Shown here piece by piece: positions 23,733-32,065 of a DNA stretch of 64,000 nt. The notes below the pieces were generated by a model that was given only the letters and a program-made list of their open reading frames with translations, ran no database searches and was not told where the DNA came from. Where the stretch lies: NCBI RefSeq assembly GCF_016863615.1, contig NZ_BOPF01000033.1:62001-126000 (forward strand). Direction: 5' to 3'. Numbering within the stretch: the first letter of the stretch is position 1; each line of letters opens with the position of its first letter. Position numbers and translations under genes: made by a program. The DNA comes from Virgisporangium aliadipatigenens (GTDB lineage Bacteria > Actinomycetota > Actinomycetes > Mycobacteriales > Micromonosporaceae).

Positions 23733-24794
23733 TCAGGTCCGCGCCGCGACGAGCCGGGGCAGGTCCCGGCTCACGTCCAGCAGGAACCAGCCGGGCAGCA
23801 CCGGCATCCCGTCGTCGTCGGAGGCGATGACGAGCTGGGCGCATTCGAGCGAGATCTCGGCCAGCTCCACGAGGAGCGACTTGGCCCGCCGCGCGAACTC
23901 CCGCACCGACCGCGAGGCGTGCTCCTTCGACGCCGGCAGGTCCTTGACGAGCCGCGCCCGGAACGCCTCCGCGAAGAAGAACAGCAGGTCGCGGTCCTCC
24001 GGCCGGCGCGGCCAGGACAGGTCGCCGCGCACGATGGCGTCGAGCCCGTACCGGTGCCGCAACGTCTTCACGTATGCGCAGAACGCCGACGCGTGCGACG
24101 TGGTGAGCGTGCCGTAGGCGATCACCCGGAGCGTCTCCTCGGCGATGTCGTCGCCGTAGGAGTGCAGCGCGTCGGAGAGCATGTGCCACGCGCGCGGCGT
24201 CGAGAACGGCTCCTCGGACGTCGGCGGCTTGATCCACAGGTGGTCGGGCCGCTGGGTCAGGTAGTCGCAGATCCAGGGGTGCACCCCGGCCGCGCCGGCC
24301 CAGCCCAGCCAGTCCGTGGCGCTGGCCCGCAGGTGCACGTGGACGAGCCGGTTGACCAGGGCGGACGCCATGGGGCGGGCGAGCGCGTTGTCGGTGGCCC
24401 GGTTGCCCGCGCCGAGCACGATCGACCCGGCGGGCAGTTCGTAGGCGCCGACGCGCCGGTCGAGGATCAGCGAGTAGAACGCCTTCTGCACCTCGGGGGT
24501 GGCGGCGTTGAGTTCGTCGAGGAACAGGCAGTACGGCTCGTCGCGCGCGATGGTCTCGGGCGGCGCGAAGCGGCTGCGCCCCTCGACCAGTTCGGGGACA
24601 CCGATGAGGTCCTCGGGGGCGAGCTGGGTGCCGAGCAGCGTCACGCAGGGCAGCCCGAGCGCGTCGGCGAACGCCCGCACCAGCGAGCTCTTGCCGATGC
24701 CCGGCGGCCCCCAGAGGAAGACCGGTCGGACGACCGCCAGGTGCAACAGGATCCCGGGCAGTTGGGCCGGGGTCACGGTGATCGCGGATTCCAC
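23733..24794 (-). CDS. MoxR-like AAA+ ATPase
   Basis: 353 residues from GTG 24794, which has AAAGG 8 bases upstream. An alternative TTG 24845 would add 17 polar residues without a ribosome site. Walker A is GPPGIGKSS (29-37), Walker B is LFLDELN, the sensor region is GAGNRATDNALARPM, then a helical lid. MoxR AAA+ proteins partner with VWA-containing proteins, here encoded immediately downstream. The pair is transcribed away from the biotinyl protein gene. It is an insertion relative to the mycobacterial sigH-to-TB7.3 order. Confidence 0.9.
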   Translation of the reverse strand: MESAITVTPAQLPGILLHLAVVRPVFLWGPPGIGKSSLVRAFADALGLPCVTLLGTQLAPEDLIGVPELVEGRSRFAPPETIARDEPYCLFLDELNAATPEVQKAFYSLILDRRVGAYELPAGSIVLGAGNRATDNALARPMASALVNRLVHVHLRASATDWLGWAGAAGVHPWICDYLTQRPDHLWIKPPTSEEPFSTPRAWHMLSDALHSYGDDIAEETLRVIAYGTLTTSHASAFCAYVKTLRHRYGLDAIVRGDLSWPRRPEDRDLLFFFAEAFRARLVKDLPASKEHASRSVREFARRAKSLLVELAEISLECAQLVIASDDDGMPVLPGWFLLDVSRDLPRLVAART

Positions 24795-24937
24795 CTGGCA
24801 CGCCTTTCTCTCGACGGAACTCCTCTCGTGCGCGGCTCGGCTCAAGGATGACGGTGGATCTTCGGCGGGGCGAGGGAATTACGACCGGGAGCATGATTGG
24901 ATACCACCCGACGTGCGCTCAACCTGGAGGAGAACCG

Positions 24938-25153
24938 ATGGCCGACGAGATTCGCGCCGAGATGGTCGCCAACGTGTGGAAGATCGTGAAGGCCGTCGGC
25001 GACGAGGTCGAGGACGGCGACACGCTGGTGATCCTGGAGTCCATGAAGATGGAGATCCCGGTGATCACCGAGTCCGACGGCGTGATCGCCAAGATCGCCG
25101 TCAACGAGGGCGACGTCGTCCAGGAGGGCGACCTTATCGCGGTCATCGAATAA
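24938..25153 (+). CDS. Small biotinylated/lipoyl-type carrier protein (TB7.3-like)
   Basis: 71 residues forming only a biotinyl domain. The target lysine K37 lies in ESMKMEIP, with the symmetrical partner hairpin GDVVQEGDLIAVI at the end. Start ATG 24938 follows CTGGAGGAGA. It is the homologue of mycobacterial biotinylated protein TB7.3 (Rv3221c), which also sits between sigH/rshA and pdtaS. The methionines flanking the lysine favour biotin over lipoate. Which carboxylase uses it, if any, is unknown; no biotin carboxylase is adjacent. Confidence 0.92.
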   Translation: MADEIRAEMVANVWKIVKAVGDEVEDGDTLVILESMKMEIPVITESDGVIAKIAVNEGDVVQEGDLIAVIE

Positions 25154-25177
25154 CGAAGCCCTGCGCCTGGAGCGGCG

Positions 25178-26473
25178 CTAGGCGCTCGGCGTGATCCGCA
25201 CGAGGGCGGCGGGCGCGTCCGCGTGGTGCCGCACCAGGGCCGCCACGTCGGCGCGCACCGCCGGCTCGACCCACGCGGCCACGATCAGCGCGAACAGCGC
25301 GCACTCGCGCGTCTCGGCGTCGGGGTCCGACAGCCGGGCGACGAGTTCGCCCCGCCGCGTCGAGGACTCCCACGGCTCGTCGGCCCGGTGGTGCAGCAGG
25401 CCCAGGGACTCCCAGACCCGGCCGGTGCCGGGCCGGGCGAGCGCGTCGTCGTAGGCGGCCACCGGATGCGCCCAGGTCGTGTCCGTACCGGGAACGCCAC
25501 CGAGCCAGTCGCGCTTGCGGCAGGTGCCGGTCAGCATCCCCTCCGCATGTGCCTCGCCGGGGTGGTCGCGCACGTGGTCGGCGAGCCGCACGAGGTGGTG
25601 CACGTCCCCGCTGTCGAGGTACCGCAGCGCGCACGCCGTCGGGAACGCCGACGGGTCGCGGGGGTTGATCGCGGCGGCCCGTTCGATCCAGGCGAGGGCC
25701 TCGGGGAGCCGGTCGTTGTTGGCGAGCAGCTCGGCGATGTCGGTCATGACGGCGCAGTTCTTCGGCTCGTACGCCAGGCTCCCCTCCCAGGCGGCGACGG
25801 CCTCGTCGACCAGCCCGGCGGTGCGGTAGGCGTACCCGAGCCAGATCGAGGAGAGCAGGCCCGGCTCCAGTTCGGTGGCGCGGCGGGCCCAGCGGATCGC
25901 CTCGGCCGGGGAGCCCATCCGCCGGGCGAACGCGGATGCGGCGCCGAGCAGCCGGCCGTCCCGCGGGTGGGCCCGGACCGCGTCGCGGGCGAGCCGCAGG
26001 TAGGGCGCGAGCGCCGGCCGGGTGTCCCGGTCGATCGGGTCGCTCAGGCCGGAGCACAGGCGCATGAAGTGGGCGGCGAGGTTGTCCGGCGGGATCTGCG
26101 CGGCGACGCCGTCGCGGTCGAGCCAGGCGGCGGAGGCCCACGCCGTCGCGGGGTCGTGCCGGGTGGCCGCGACGAGCAGGCCGAGCGCCTGGTCCAGGTC
26201 GCCCGCGGCGGCGAGCAGGTGGGCGCGCGCGACGACGTTGCCGATGTAGACCTGCCCGTCGAGCGGGTACAGGTCCAGCGCGCCGTCGCCGGCGGCCGCG
26301 GCGACCCGGGCCAGGACCTCGTGCGCCTCGGGCAGGGTCGGGTCGCAGCCGAGCGCGTTGGCGGCGTGGCCCGCGGCGTGCCCGATCTCGCCGTCGTCCA
26401 GGGCGAGCACGGCGAGCGCGACCTCGCCCTCGGCCTCCAGGCGCAGGCTGCCGGCCTCGTCCGGAACGGACAT
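25178..26473 (-). CDS. Tetratricopeptide-repeat protein, 431 aa
   Basis: Soluble, Ala/Leu/Arg/Glu-rich, built of helix pairs with TPR-like spacing. For example, LGYAYRTAGLVDEAVAAWEG, LANNDRLPEALAWIERAAAI and ARRMGSPAEAIRWARRATEL each carry the small residues at TPR positions 8 and 20. About four repeats are seen at 190-310, and the flanks are more divergent helices. It is probably a protein-protein interaction scaffold. It stands 1 bp before the lipoprotein-gene stop-side neighbour, same strand, so the two are likely cotranscribed. Confidence 0.8.
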   Translation of the reverse strand: MSVPDEAGSLRLEAEGEVALAVLALDDGEIGHAAGHAANALGCDPTLPEAHEVLARVAAAAGDGALDLYPLDGQVYIGNVVARAHLLAAAGDLDQALGLLVAATRHDPATAWASAAWLDRDGVAAQIPPDNLAAHFMRLCSGLSDPIDRDTRPALAPYLRLARDAVRAHPRDGRLLGAASAFARRMGSPAEAIRWARRATELEPGLLSSIWLGYAYRTAGLVDEAVAAWEGSLAYEPKNCAVMTDIAELLANNDRLPEALAWIERAAAINPRDPSAFPTACALRYLDSGDVHHLVRLADHVRDHPGEAHAEGMLTGTCRKRDWLGGVPGTDTTWAHPVAAYDDALARPGTGRVWESLGLLHHRADEPWESSTRRGELVARLSDPDAETRECALFALIVAAWVEPAVRADVAALVRHHADAPAALVRITPSA

Positions 26474-26474
26474 C

Positions 26475-26921
26475 TCATCCCTCCACGGTGATCACGGCGG
26501 GCTTGTTCTCCCGCAGTTCGCGCGCGGGGAAGCTGACCGGCGGCCGGTCACCGACACCGATCACGTACCGCTCGACCCCGCCGGGCACGGCGCGGATCTC
26601 GAACGGGAAGTTGCACCGCAGCTTGCCCCCGTCGACGGAGGAGACACCGGCGCCGAGCTGGCCCGCGGCGAGCGTGTGCCCCTCGGGGTCGGCGACGCGC
26701 ACCGGCCCACCGGCGCGGATGTCCGCCGTGGCGGCCGGCGTCGTGCAGGGCGTGCCCGGTGAGGCACCCGCGCCCTCGCCGATCGCCACCGTCACGTACC
26801 CGTGCATGAGGAACGCGTCGGGCTTGTTGTTGGGGCCGGTGCCGGTGCCGACGAACCCGCATGACGACAGCGTGAGACAGCCGAGGAACAGCCCGACGAT
26901 CGTCTTTGGCGGGCGGCGCAT
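26475..26921 (-). CDS. Small lipoprotein, 148 aa
   Basis: A clear lipoprotein signal: MRRPPKT, hydrophobic IVGLFLGCLTLSS, then C21 within the lipobox LSSC. The mature part has a small beta-rich domain with two further cysteines (CTTP and LRCNFPF), likely a disulfide. Start ATG 26921. The frame remains open upstream antisense to pdtaS, but that is not coding. It precedes the TPR gene and is divergent from pdtaS with only 33 bp between starts. Function is unknown. Confidence 0.8.
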   Translation of the reverse strand: MRRPPKTIVGLFLGCLTLSSCGFVGTGTGPNNKPDAFLMHGYVTVAIGEGAGASPGTPCTTPAATADIRAGGPVRVADPEGHTLAAGQLGAGVSSVDGGKLRCNFPFEIRAVPGGVERYVIGVGDRPPVSFPARELRENKPAVITVEG

Positions 26922-26954
26922 CCGCTGAATGTACCGGCGTGCGACGCTGTGCTC

Positions 26955-28436
26955 GTGTCCACCCTGCGCGACCTCGTCGAGGAGCACACCTCCCTCGAAC
27001 CCGTCGACATCGAGCACCTGCACCGACTCGCCGGCGACTGGCAGCTGGTCTCCGATCTCTCCTTCGCCGACCTGCTGATGTGGGTGCCGCGGGACAGCGG
27101 CGGGGAGTTCATCTGCGTGGCGCAGGTGCGCCCGAGCACGGCCGGGACGGCGTACCAGGACGACCAGGTGGGCCGGATAGCCGGGGGCCCCGAGGTGGCG
27201 CACCTGGCGGTGGCGCGCAACCAGGGCCGGATCTGGCGGGAGGGCGATCCGGTCTGGTACGGGGACACCCCGGCGCGGCACGAGGCGATCCCGGTGCGCC
27301 GCCCCGGTAGTTCCCGCGTCATCGCGATCCTGGGTCGGGACACCAACCTGTCGACGGCCCGCACCCCGTCGCAGCTCGAACTGAACTACCTGACCACGGC
27401 GGACGACCTCGCGCAGATGGTGGCGGACGGCTCCTTCCCGCCGGTGCTGCACCCGGGCGAGCTGACCAGCGCGCCTCGCGTGGGCGACGGGCTGGTGCGC
27501 CTGGACGCCTCCGGCAAGGTCACCTACGCCAGCCCGAACGCCCAGTCGGCGTTCCGTCGCTTGGGACTCACCGCCCACCTGGTGGGCGAGGACCTGGCGG
27601 CGCTGGTCGGCCGCCTCTCCGACGACCCGCTGGAGGGCACCGACGCGGCGGAACGGATCGTCGCGGCGCTGCGCGGCGAGGCCCCGGCGCGTAAGGAGGT
27701 CGAGGCGCGCGGCGCGACGGTGCTGACCCGGGCGCTGCCGCTGATGCCGGCGAGCGTGCCGATCGGGGCGCTGGTGCTGATCCGGGACGTGACGGAGGTG
27801 CGCCGCCGGGACCGGCAGTTGATCACCAAGGACGCCACGATCCGCGAGATCCATCACCGGGTGAAGAACAACCTGCAGACGGTGGCGGCGCTGCTGCGAC
27901 TGCAGGCGCGGCGGGTGGGCGTTCCGGCGGCGCGGGCGGCTCTGGAGGAGTCCGTGCGTCGGGTGGCGTCGATCGCGATGGTCCACGAGACGCTGTCGCA
28001 TTCCGGCAACGAGGCGGTGGAGTTCGACGGGATCGTGGATCGGGTGATCGCCGCCGCGGCCGAGGTCTCCGCCACGGAGTCCCGCGTGGTGCTGCGCCGG
28101 GAGGGGTCGTTCGGGGTGCTGCCGGCCGAGATCGCGACGCCGCTCGTGATGATCCTCAACGAGCTGGTGCAGAACGCCGTCGAGCACGCGTTCGGCCCCG
28201 GGGAGGGCGGTGAGGTCGTGGTCTCCGCGCACCGCAAGCGGCGGGAGGTGCACGTGGCGGTCACGGACACCGGGCGGGGCCTGCCGGAGACGTTCGACAT
28301 GGACGCCAGCGAACGCCTCGGGCTGCAGATCGTGCGCACCCTCGCCTCGGGAGAACTACGGGGATCGATCGAGATCAGGGGCGGTGCGAACGGCGGAACG
28401 GAGGCCGCGCTTGTGGTTCCCCTATCAAAGAGATAG
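26955..28436 (+). CDS. pdtaS: Two-component sensor histidine kinase PdtaS
   Basis: 493 residues, soluble. An N-terminal GAF-type domain (~1-150, TLRDLVEEHTSLEPVDIEHL onward) is followed by a PAS-like domain (~175-290) and a HisKA_2 dimerisation segment with the phospho-acceptor in IREIHHRVKNNLQTVAALLRLQ. The HATPase_c domain (~385-493) has NELVQNAVEHAF and DTGRGLP. This is the family of mycobacterial PdtaS (Rv3220c), partner of the RNA-binding antiterminator response regulator PdtaR. PdtaR is not in the window. GTG 26955 is chosen over GTG 26949 by family alignment. It sits in the same place relative to whiB1 and the biotinyl protein as in mycobacteria. Confidence 0.93.
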   Translation: MSTLRDLVEEHTSLEPVDIEHLHRLAGDWQLVSDLSFADLLMWVPRDSGGEFICVAQVRPSTAGTAYQDDQVGRIAGGPEVAHLAVARNQGRIWREGDPVWYGDTPARHEAIPVRRPGSSRVIAILGRDTNLSTARTPSQLELNYLTTADDLAQMVADGSFPPVLHPGELTSAPRVGDGLVRLDASGKVTYASPNAQSAFRRLGLTAHLVGEDLAALVGRLSDDPLEGTDAAERIVAALRGEAPARKEVEARGATVLTRALPLMPASVPIGALVLIRDVTEVRRRDRQLITKDATIREIHHRVKNNLQTVAALLRLQARRVGVPAARAALEESVRRVASIAMVHETLSHSGNEAVEFDGIVDRVIAAAAEVSATESRVVLRREGSFGVLPAEIATPLVMILNELVQNAVEHAFGPGEGGEVVVSAHRKRREVHVAVTDTGRGLPETFDMDASERLGLQIVRTLASGELRGSIEIRGGANGGTEAALVVPLSKR

Positions 28437-28517
28437 GATTTCTTCCTCGTTCCATGCGGTGAGATGGAACTCACTGAGTGATGGCGGCGCGCCTGCGTGC
28501 GTGGCAGGATCTACCGC

Positions 28518-28598
28518 ATGGCGTCCTCTCTTCGGCTGATCAGCCGCCGGCACGTGGATCTGTGCCGCGTCCGTAGCGCCATCTGTCCGGCCTTCTGA
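28518..28598 (+). CDS. Cysteine-containing leader peptide of the sulfate-assimilation operon
   Basis: A 26-codon frame, ATG 28518 to TGA 28598, lies 124 bp before the sulfite reductase. The peptide carries SRRHVDLCRVRSAIC, the RHVDLCR pattern of actinobacterial putative leader peptides found before sulfur-metabolism genes. Two cysteines (C16, C23) would make its translation sensitive to cysteinyl-tRNA supply. It probably governs downstream expression by attenuation. Confidence 0.75.
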   Translation: MASSLRLISRRHVDLCRVRSAICPAF

Positions 28599-28645
28599 CA
28601 CGCCGCCCGCCGCTTTCCGTTGGGCGCGCAGAAGCGCCGTAGCTT

Positions 28646-28684
28646 TTGACACTGATGTCAACCAGCGCCTCGCCAGGCGTTGGT
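28646..28684 (+). promoter_or_regulatory. Palindrome and stem-loop between leader peptide and sulfite reductase
   Basis: TTGACA (28646-28651) and TGTCAA (28656-28661) form an inverted repeat around CTGA. Immediately after, ACCAGCGCCT and AGGCGTTGGT (28661-28684) form a 10-bp stem with one G-U pair and a CGCC loop. These could be mutually affected structures of an attenuator, or an operator for a sulfur regulator. Confidence 0.45.
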
Positions 28685-28722
28685 CGGTGCCTCGCGTGTC
28701 CCCGCATCAGAGGACGCACCAA

Positions 28723-30423
28723 ATGACATTGACTTCCGAACCCCCCAGTACCAGGCCCGCCGCACGGCCGGTCCGCAAAGCCCGTGGCGAAGGCCAGTGG
28801 GCGATGGGCCACCGGGAGCCGCTCAACCCGAACGAGCGCACGAAGAAGGACGACAACGGCCTCAACGTGCGCGCCCGCGTCGAGAGCATCTACGCGCACG
28901 GCGGGTTCGCCTCGATCGACCCCGCCGACCTGCGCGGACGGCTGCGCTGGTGGGGCCTGTACACGCAGCGCAAGCCCGGCATCGACGGCGGCCGCACGGC
29001 GATCCTGGAGCCGCACGAGCTCGACGACGAGTACTTCATGCTGCGCGTGCGCATCGACGGCGGCCAGCTCAGCCTGGCCCAGCTGCGCGTGCTGGCAGAC
29101 ATCTCGAAGAAGTACGCCCGGGACACCGCCGACATCACCGACCGCCAGAACATCCAGTACCACTGGATCCGCATCGAGGACGTGCCGACCATCTGGCGCG
29201 AACTGGAGGCGGTCGGCCTGTCCACCACCGAGGCCTGCGGGGACACGCCCCGCGTCGTGCTCGGCAGCCCGGTCGCCGGGATCGCCGAGTCGGAGATCAT
29301 CGACCCGACCGAGGCGATCACCGAGATCTGTGAACGGTTCATCGGCGACCCGACGCTGTCCAACCTGCCGCGCAAGTTCAAGTCGTCGATCTCGTGGCTG
29401 GCGGACACGCCCTACGAGGCCAACGACATCTCGTTCGTCGGCGTGATCCACCCCGAACACGGCCCCGGCTTCGACCTCTGGGTCGGCGGCGGCCTGTCGA
29501 CCAACCCGATGCTCGCCCAGCGGCTCGGGGCCTGGGTGCCGCTGCACGAGGTGCCCGAGGTGTGGCTCGGCGTGATCCAGATCTTCCGCGACTACGGGTA
29601 CCGCCGGCTGCGCAGCCGCGCGCGGCTCAAGTACCTGCTGGCCGACTGGGGTGCGGCGAAGTTCCGCGAGGTGCTGGAGCAGGAGTACCTCAAGCGGCCG
29701 CTGGTCGACGGTCCCGCACCCGAGCTGCCCGAACGCCCCATCGACCACGTGGGCATCCACAAGCAGTGGGACGGGAAGTTCTACGTGGGTGCCGCGCCGG
29801 TCGCCGGGCGGGTGTCGGGCACGATGCTCGACCAGATCGCCGACGCCGCCGAGGCGCACGGGAGTGACCGGGTGCGGTTGACGCCGTACCAGAAGTTCCT
29901 CATCTGCGACGTCGAGAGCGAGAACGTCGACTCCCTGGCGCGCACCCTGCGCTCGCACGGCCTGCAGGTGACGCCGTCGGCGTGGCGGCGCGGCACGATG
30001 GCCTGCACCGGCATCGAGTTCTGCAAGCTGGCGATCGTCGAGACCAAGGCGCGCGCCGCCGAGTTGGTGGCCCACCTGGAGGAACGCCTCGCCGACTTCG
30101 ACGCCGACATCTCCATCCACCTCAACGGCTGCCCCAACGCCTGCGCTCGCACCCAGGTCGCCGACATCGGGCTCAAGGGCCAGCTGGTGCGCGGCCCCGA
30201 CGGCGACATGGTCGAGGGCTTCCAGATCCACCTGGGCGGCGGGCTCGGGATGGCCGCCGGCCAGAGCGCCGGGTTCGGGCGCAAGGTGCGTGGGCTCAAG
30301 ACGACCGCCGCCGAGCTGCCGCAGTACGTCGAACGCGTCGCCCGCAACTACCTCGCCGAACGGTCCGACGGTGAATCGTTCGCCCACTGGGTCATCCGCG
30401 CCGAGGAGGGATCCCTGAAATGA
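28723..30423 (+). CDS. Ferredoxin-dependent assimilatory sulfite (or nitrite) reductase, siroheme protein
   Basis: 566 residues from ATG 28723 (AGAGGACG upstream). It has the two NiR/SiR ferredoxin-like half domains and two 4Fe-4S/siroheme segments: ACTGIEFC followed by the second pair in NGCPNACAR. The substrate-cavity basic residues TDRQNIQYHWIR (near 140-152) and GVIHPEHGPGFDLWVGGGLS are also present. Its place beside cysH and a CbiX-like chelatase indicates sulfite to sulfide (SirA/NirA-type) rather than nitrite to ammonia. Electrons would come from ferredoxin. It is the first enzyme gene of the operon; its last codon overlaps the next start (ATGA). Confidence 0.93.
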   Translation: MTLTSEPPSTRPAARPVRKARGEGQWAMGHREPLNPNERTKKDDNGLNVRARVESIYAHGGFASIDPADLRGRLRWWGLYTQRKPGIDGGRTAILEPHELDDEYFMLRVRIDGGQLSLAQLRVLADISKKYARDTADITDRQNIQYHWIRIEDVPTIWRELEAVGLSTTEACGDTPRVVLGSPVAGIAESEIIDPTEAITEICERFIGDPTLSNLPRKFKSSISWLADTPYEANDISFVGVIHPEHGPGFDLWVGGGLSTNPMLAQRLGAWVPLHEVPEVWLGVIQIFRDYGYRRLRSRARLKYLLADWGAAKFREVLEQEYLKRPLVDGPAPELPERPIDHVGIHKQWDGKFYVGAAPVAGRVSGTMLDQIADAAEAHGSDRVRLTPYQKFLICDVESENVDSLARTLRSHGLQVTPSAWRRGTMACTGIEFCKLAIVETKARAAELVAHLEERLADFDADISIHLNGCPNACARTQVADIGLKGQLVRGPDGDMVEGFQIHLGGGLGMAAGQSAGFGRKVRGLKTTAAELPQYVERVARNYLAERSDGESFAHWVIRAEEGSLK

Positions 30424-30581
30424 GTGAAAGGTCAGCACCCCTCTACTGCCCCTACTGCGGGGAAGAGGACCTGCGGCCGCACGGCGAGTCCCACGGTGCG
30501 TGGGAGTGCCGGGCGTGTGTCCGGGTCTTCACCGTCAAGTTCGTCGGCCTGTCCTCGTCCGTCCTGGAGGTGAAGCGGTGA
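30420..30581 (+). CDS. Zinc-ribbon miniprotein of the sulfate-assimilation operon, 53 aa
   Basis: A 53-residue protein with CPYC at 10-13 and CRAC at 30-33, a classic two-knuckle zinc ribbon, then the hydrophobic strand VFTVKFVGLSS. It overlaps the sulfite reductase gene by ATGA and the cysH gene by GTGA, so it is translated in lock-step with both. Comparable tiny ribbon proteins occur between sirA and cysH in many actinobacteria. They might help reductase assembly or bind the reductase, but no function is established that I know of. Confidence 0.85.
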   Translation: MSERSAPLYCPYCGEEDLRPHGESHGAWECRACVRVFTVKFVGLSSSVLEVKR

Positions 30582-31285
30582 GCACGACCGTTCTGCGCAG
30601 CCCCGCCGAGTCGATCGCCTTCGCGAAGGAGGTATCGGCCAGACTCGAGGGCCAATCATCGGAAAAGATCGTCGAGTGGGCGCTCGAGGAGTTCGGCGAG
30701 CGGTTCTGCGTGACGAGTTCCTTCGCCGACGCGGTGCTGGTGCACGTGGTGTCGAAGGTGGCGCCCGGCATCGAAGTGATCTTCCTCGACACCGGGCTGC
30801 ACTTCGCCGAGACGCTGCACGTGCGCGAGGTGGTGCAGCGTTCGCTGCCGGTGATCGTGCGCTCGGTCCGTCCGGACCAGACGGTCCGTGAGCAGGAGGC
30901 GGAGCACGGTCCGCGGCTGTGGGCGCGCGACCCCGACACCTGCTGCGACCTTCGCAAGGTGGCTCCGTTGGAACGGGCACTGCGCGACTACGACGCCTGG
31001 GCCGCCGGGCTGCGTCGCGACGAGTCGCCGAGCCGCGCCAACACGCCGGTGGTGGGCTACGAGGCGAGCAAGGGCAAGTTCAAGGTCGCGCCGCTGGTGG
31101 ACTGGACGCAGGCCGACGTCGACGCCTACATCTCGCGCTACAACGTGCCGGTCAACGCGCTCATCCGCCAGGGCTACGCCTCGGTCGGCTGCTGGCCGTG
31201 CACCAAGCGGACCCCTCCGGGCGCCGACCCGCGGGCGGGACGCTGGCCGATGTTCGACAAGAGCGAGTGCGGGCTCCACAAGTGA
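30578..31285 (+). CDS. cysH: Phosphoadenylyl/adenylyl-sulfate reductase (APS-type, [4Fe-4S])
   Basis: 235 residues from GTG 30578. The PP-loop fold is present (VTSSFADAVLVHVVSK, corresponding to SSFG-type nucleotide loop). The four cluster cysteines of the APS-reductase class are CC at 122-123 and CWPC at 205-208. The catalytic Cys is C231 in SECGLH at the C-terminus. The presence of the CC/CxxC pairs argues for APS rather than PAPS as substrate, with thioredoxin as reductant. It supplies sulfite to the reductase encoded upstream. Confidence 0.94.
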   Translation: MSTTVLRSPAESIAFAKEVSARLEGQSSEKIVEWALEEFGERFCVTSSFADAVLVHVVSKVAPGIEVIFLDTGLHFAETLHVREVVQRSLPVIVRSVRPDQTVREQEAEHGPRLWARDPDTCCDLRKVAPLERALRDYDAWAAGLRRDESPSRANTPVVGYEASKGKFKVAPLVDWTQADVDAYISRYNVPVNALIRQGYASVGCWPCTKRTPPGADPRAGRWPMFDKSECGLHK

Positions 31286-32061
31286 CGCTGGCCCTCGACA
31301 GGCCTGTCACCCGGCCGCCGGTGGGGAAGCCCCGGCGGGCGCAGTCGGTCGTGCTCGTCGCGCACGGGTCCTCGGATCCGCGCGCCGCCATGCACACCCG
31401 CGCGCTCGCCTGGGCCGTCGGCGCCGAGCCGTCCTACCTGGACCACGCCGGGCCGCGTCCGGGCGAGGTGCTGGCGCGCATCGAGGCGGCCGGCCACCGT
31501 TCGGCCGTGCTGGTGCCGCTGCTGTTGACGGCCGCGTACCACGGGCGGGTCGACATCCCGCAGGTCGTCGTCGACGCGCGGGCCGAGGGGCTCACGCTGC
31601 CGGTGGCGGTCACCGACGTGCTCGGGCCGGTCGCCGGCACCGTCCCCGTCGAACTGCTCTCGGCACTGCGGGGCAATCTGCCGGCGGTGCCGTTCGACGG
31701 AATCGTGCTGGGGGCGGCGGGCACGCGGGACGCGGTGGCCCGGACCACGGTGGACCTGGTCGCGGGACGGCTCGGCACCGCGCTGGGCGTCCCGTGCATC
31801 CCGGCGTACGCGTCGGCCTCGGGACCGACGGCGGGGGAGGCGGTCGGCCTGCTGCGGGCGGCCGGCGCCCACCGGGTCGTCATGGCGAGCTACTTCCTGG
31901 CGCCGGGCAAGCTCTACGACCTCGCGTGCCGCTCGGCCCTCGCGGCGGGGGCGGTGGCCGTGGCGGCGCCGCTCGGTGCCGACCTGGCGCTGGTCAGGCT
32001 CGTGCACCGGCGCATCGCCGAATCTTCGCGGCCGGCGCACGCCACCGCGCCGTTACGGTGA
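31282..32061 (+). CDS. CbiX/SirB-like sirohydrochlorin chelatase
   Basis: 259 residues starting at GTG 31282, overlapping the cysH stop by 4 bases. Two repeated chelatase halves are seen. The first begins SVVLVAHGSSDPRA (the metal-site His in a VAHGSSDPR motif) with LLLTAAYHGRVDIP (second His). The second half has ILGAAGTRDA-like and SYFLAPGKLYD. These fit the CbiX family that inserts Fe into sirohydrochlorin to give siroheme. That is the cofactor of the operon's sulfite reductase, so the role is well supported by context. It is the last gene of the coupled block, 4 bp before the next start. Confidence 0.88.
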   Translation: MTLALDRPVTRPPVGKPRRAQSVVLVAHGSSDPRAAMHTRALAWAVGAEPSYLDHAGPRPGEVLARIEAAGHRSAVLVPLLLTAAYHGRVDIPQVVVDARAEGLTLPVAVTDVLGPVAGTVPVELLSALRGNLPAVPFDGIVLGAAGTRDAVARTTVDLVAGRLGTALGVPCIPAYASASGPTAGEAVGLLRAAGAHRVVMASYFLAPGKLYDLACRSALAAGAVAVAAPLGADLALVRLVHRRIAESSRPAHATAPLR

Positions 32062-32065
32062 AGGC

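Noticed and set aside
24794-24845. TTG 24845 as the start of the MoxR gene
   Set aside because: GTG 24794 has a better ribosome site and fits family N-termini; the 17 extra residues would be polar and unconserved.
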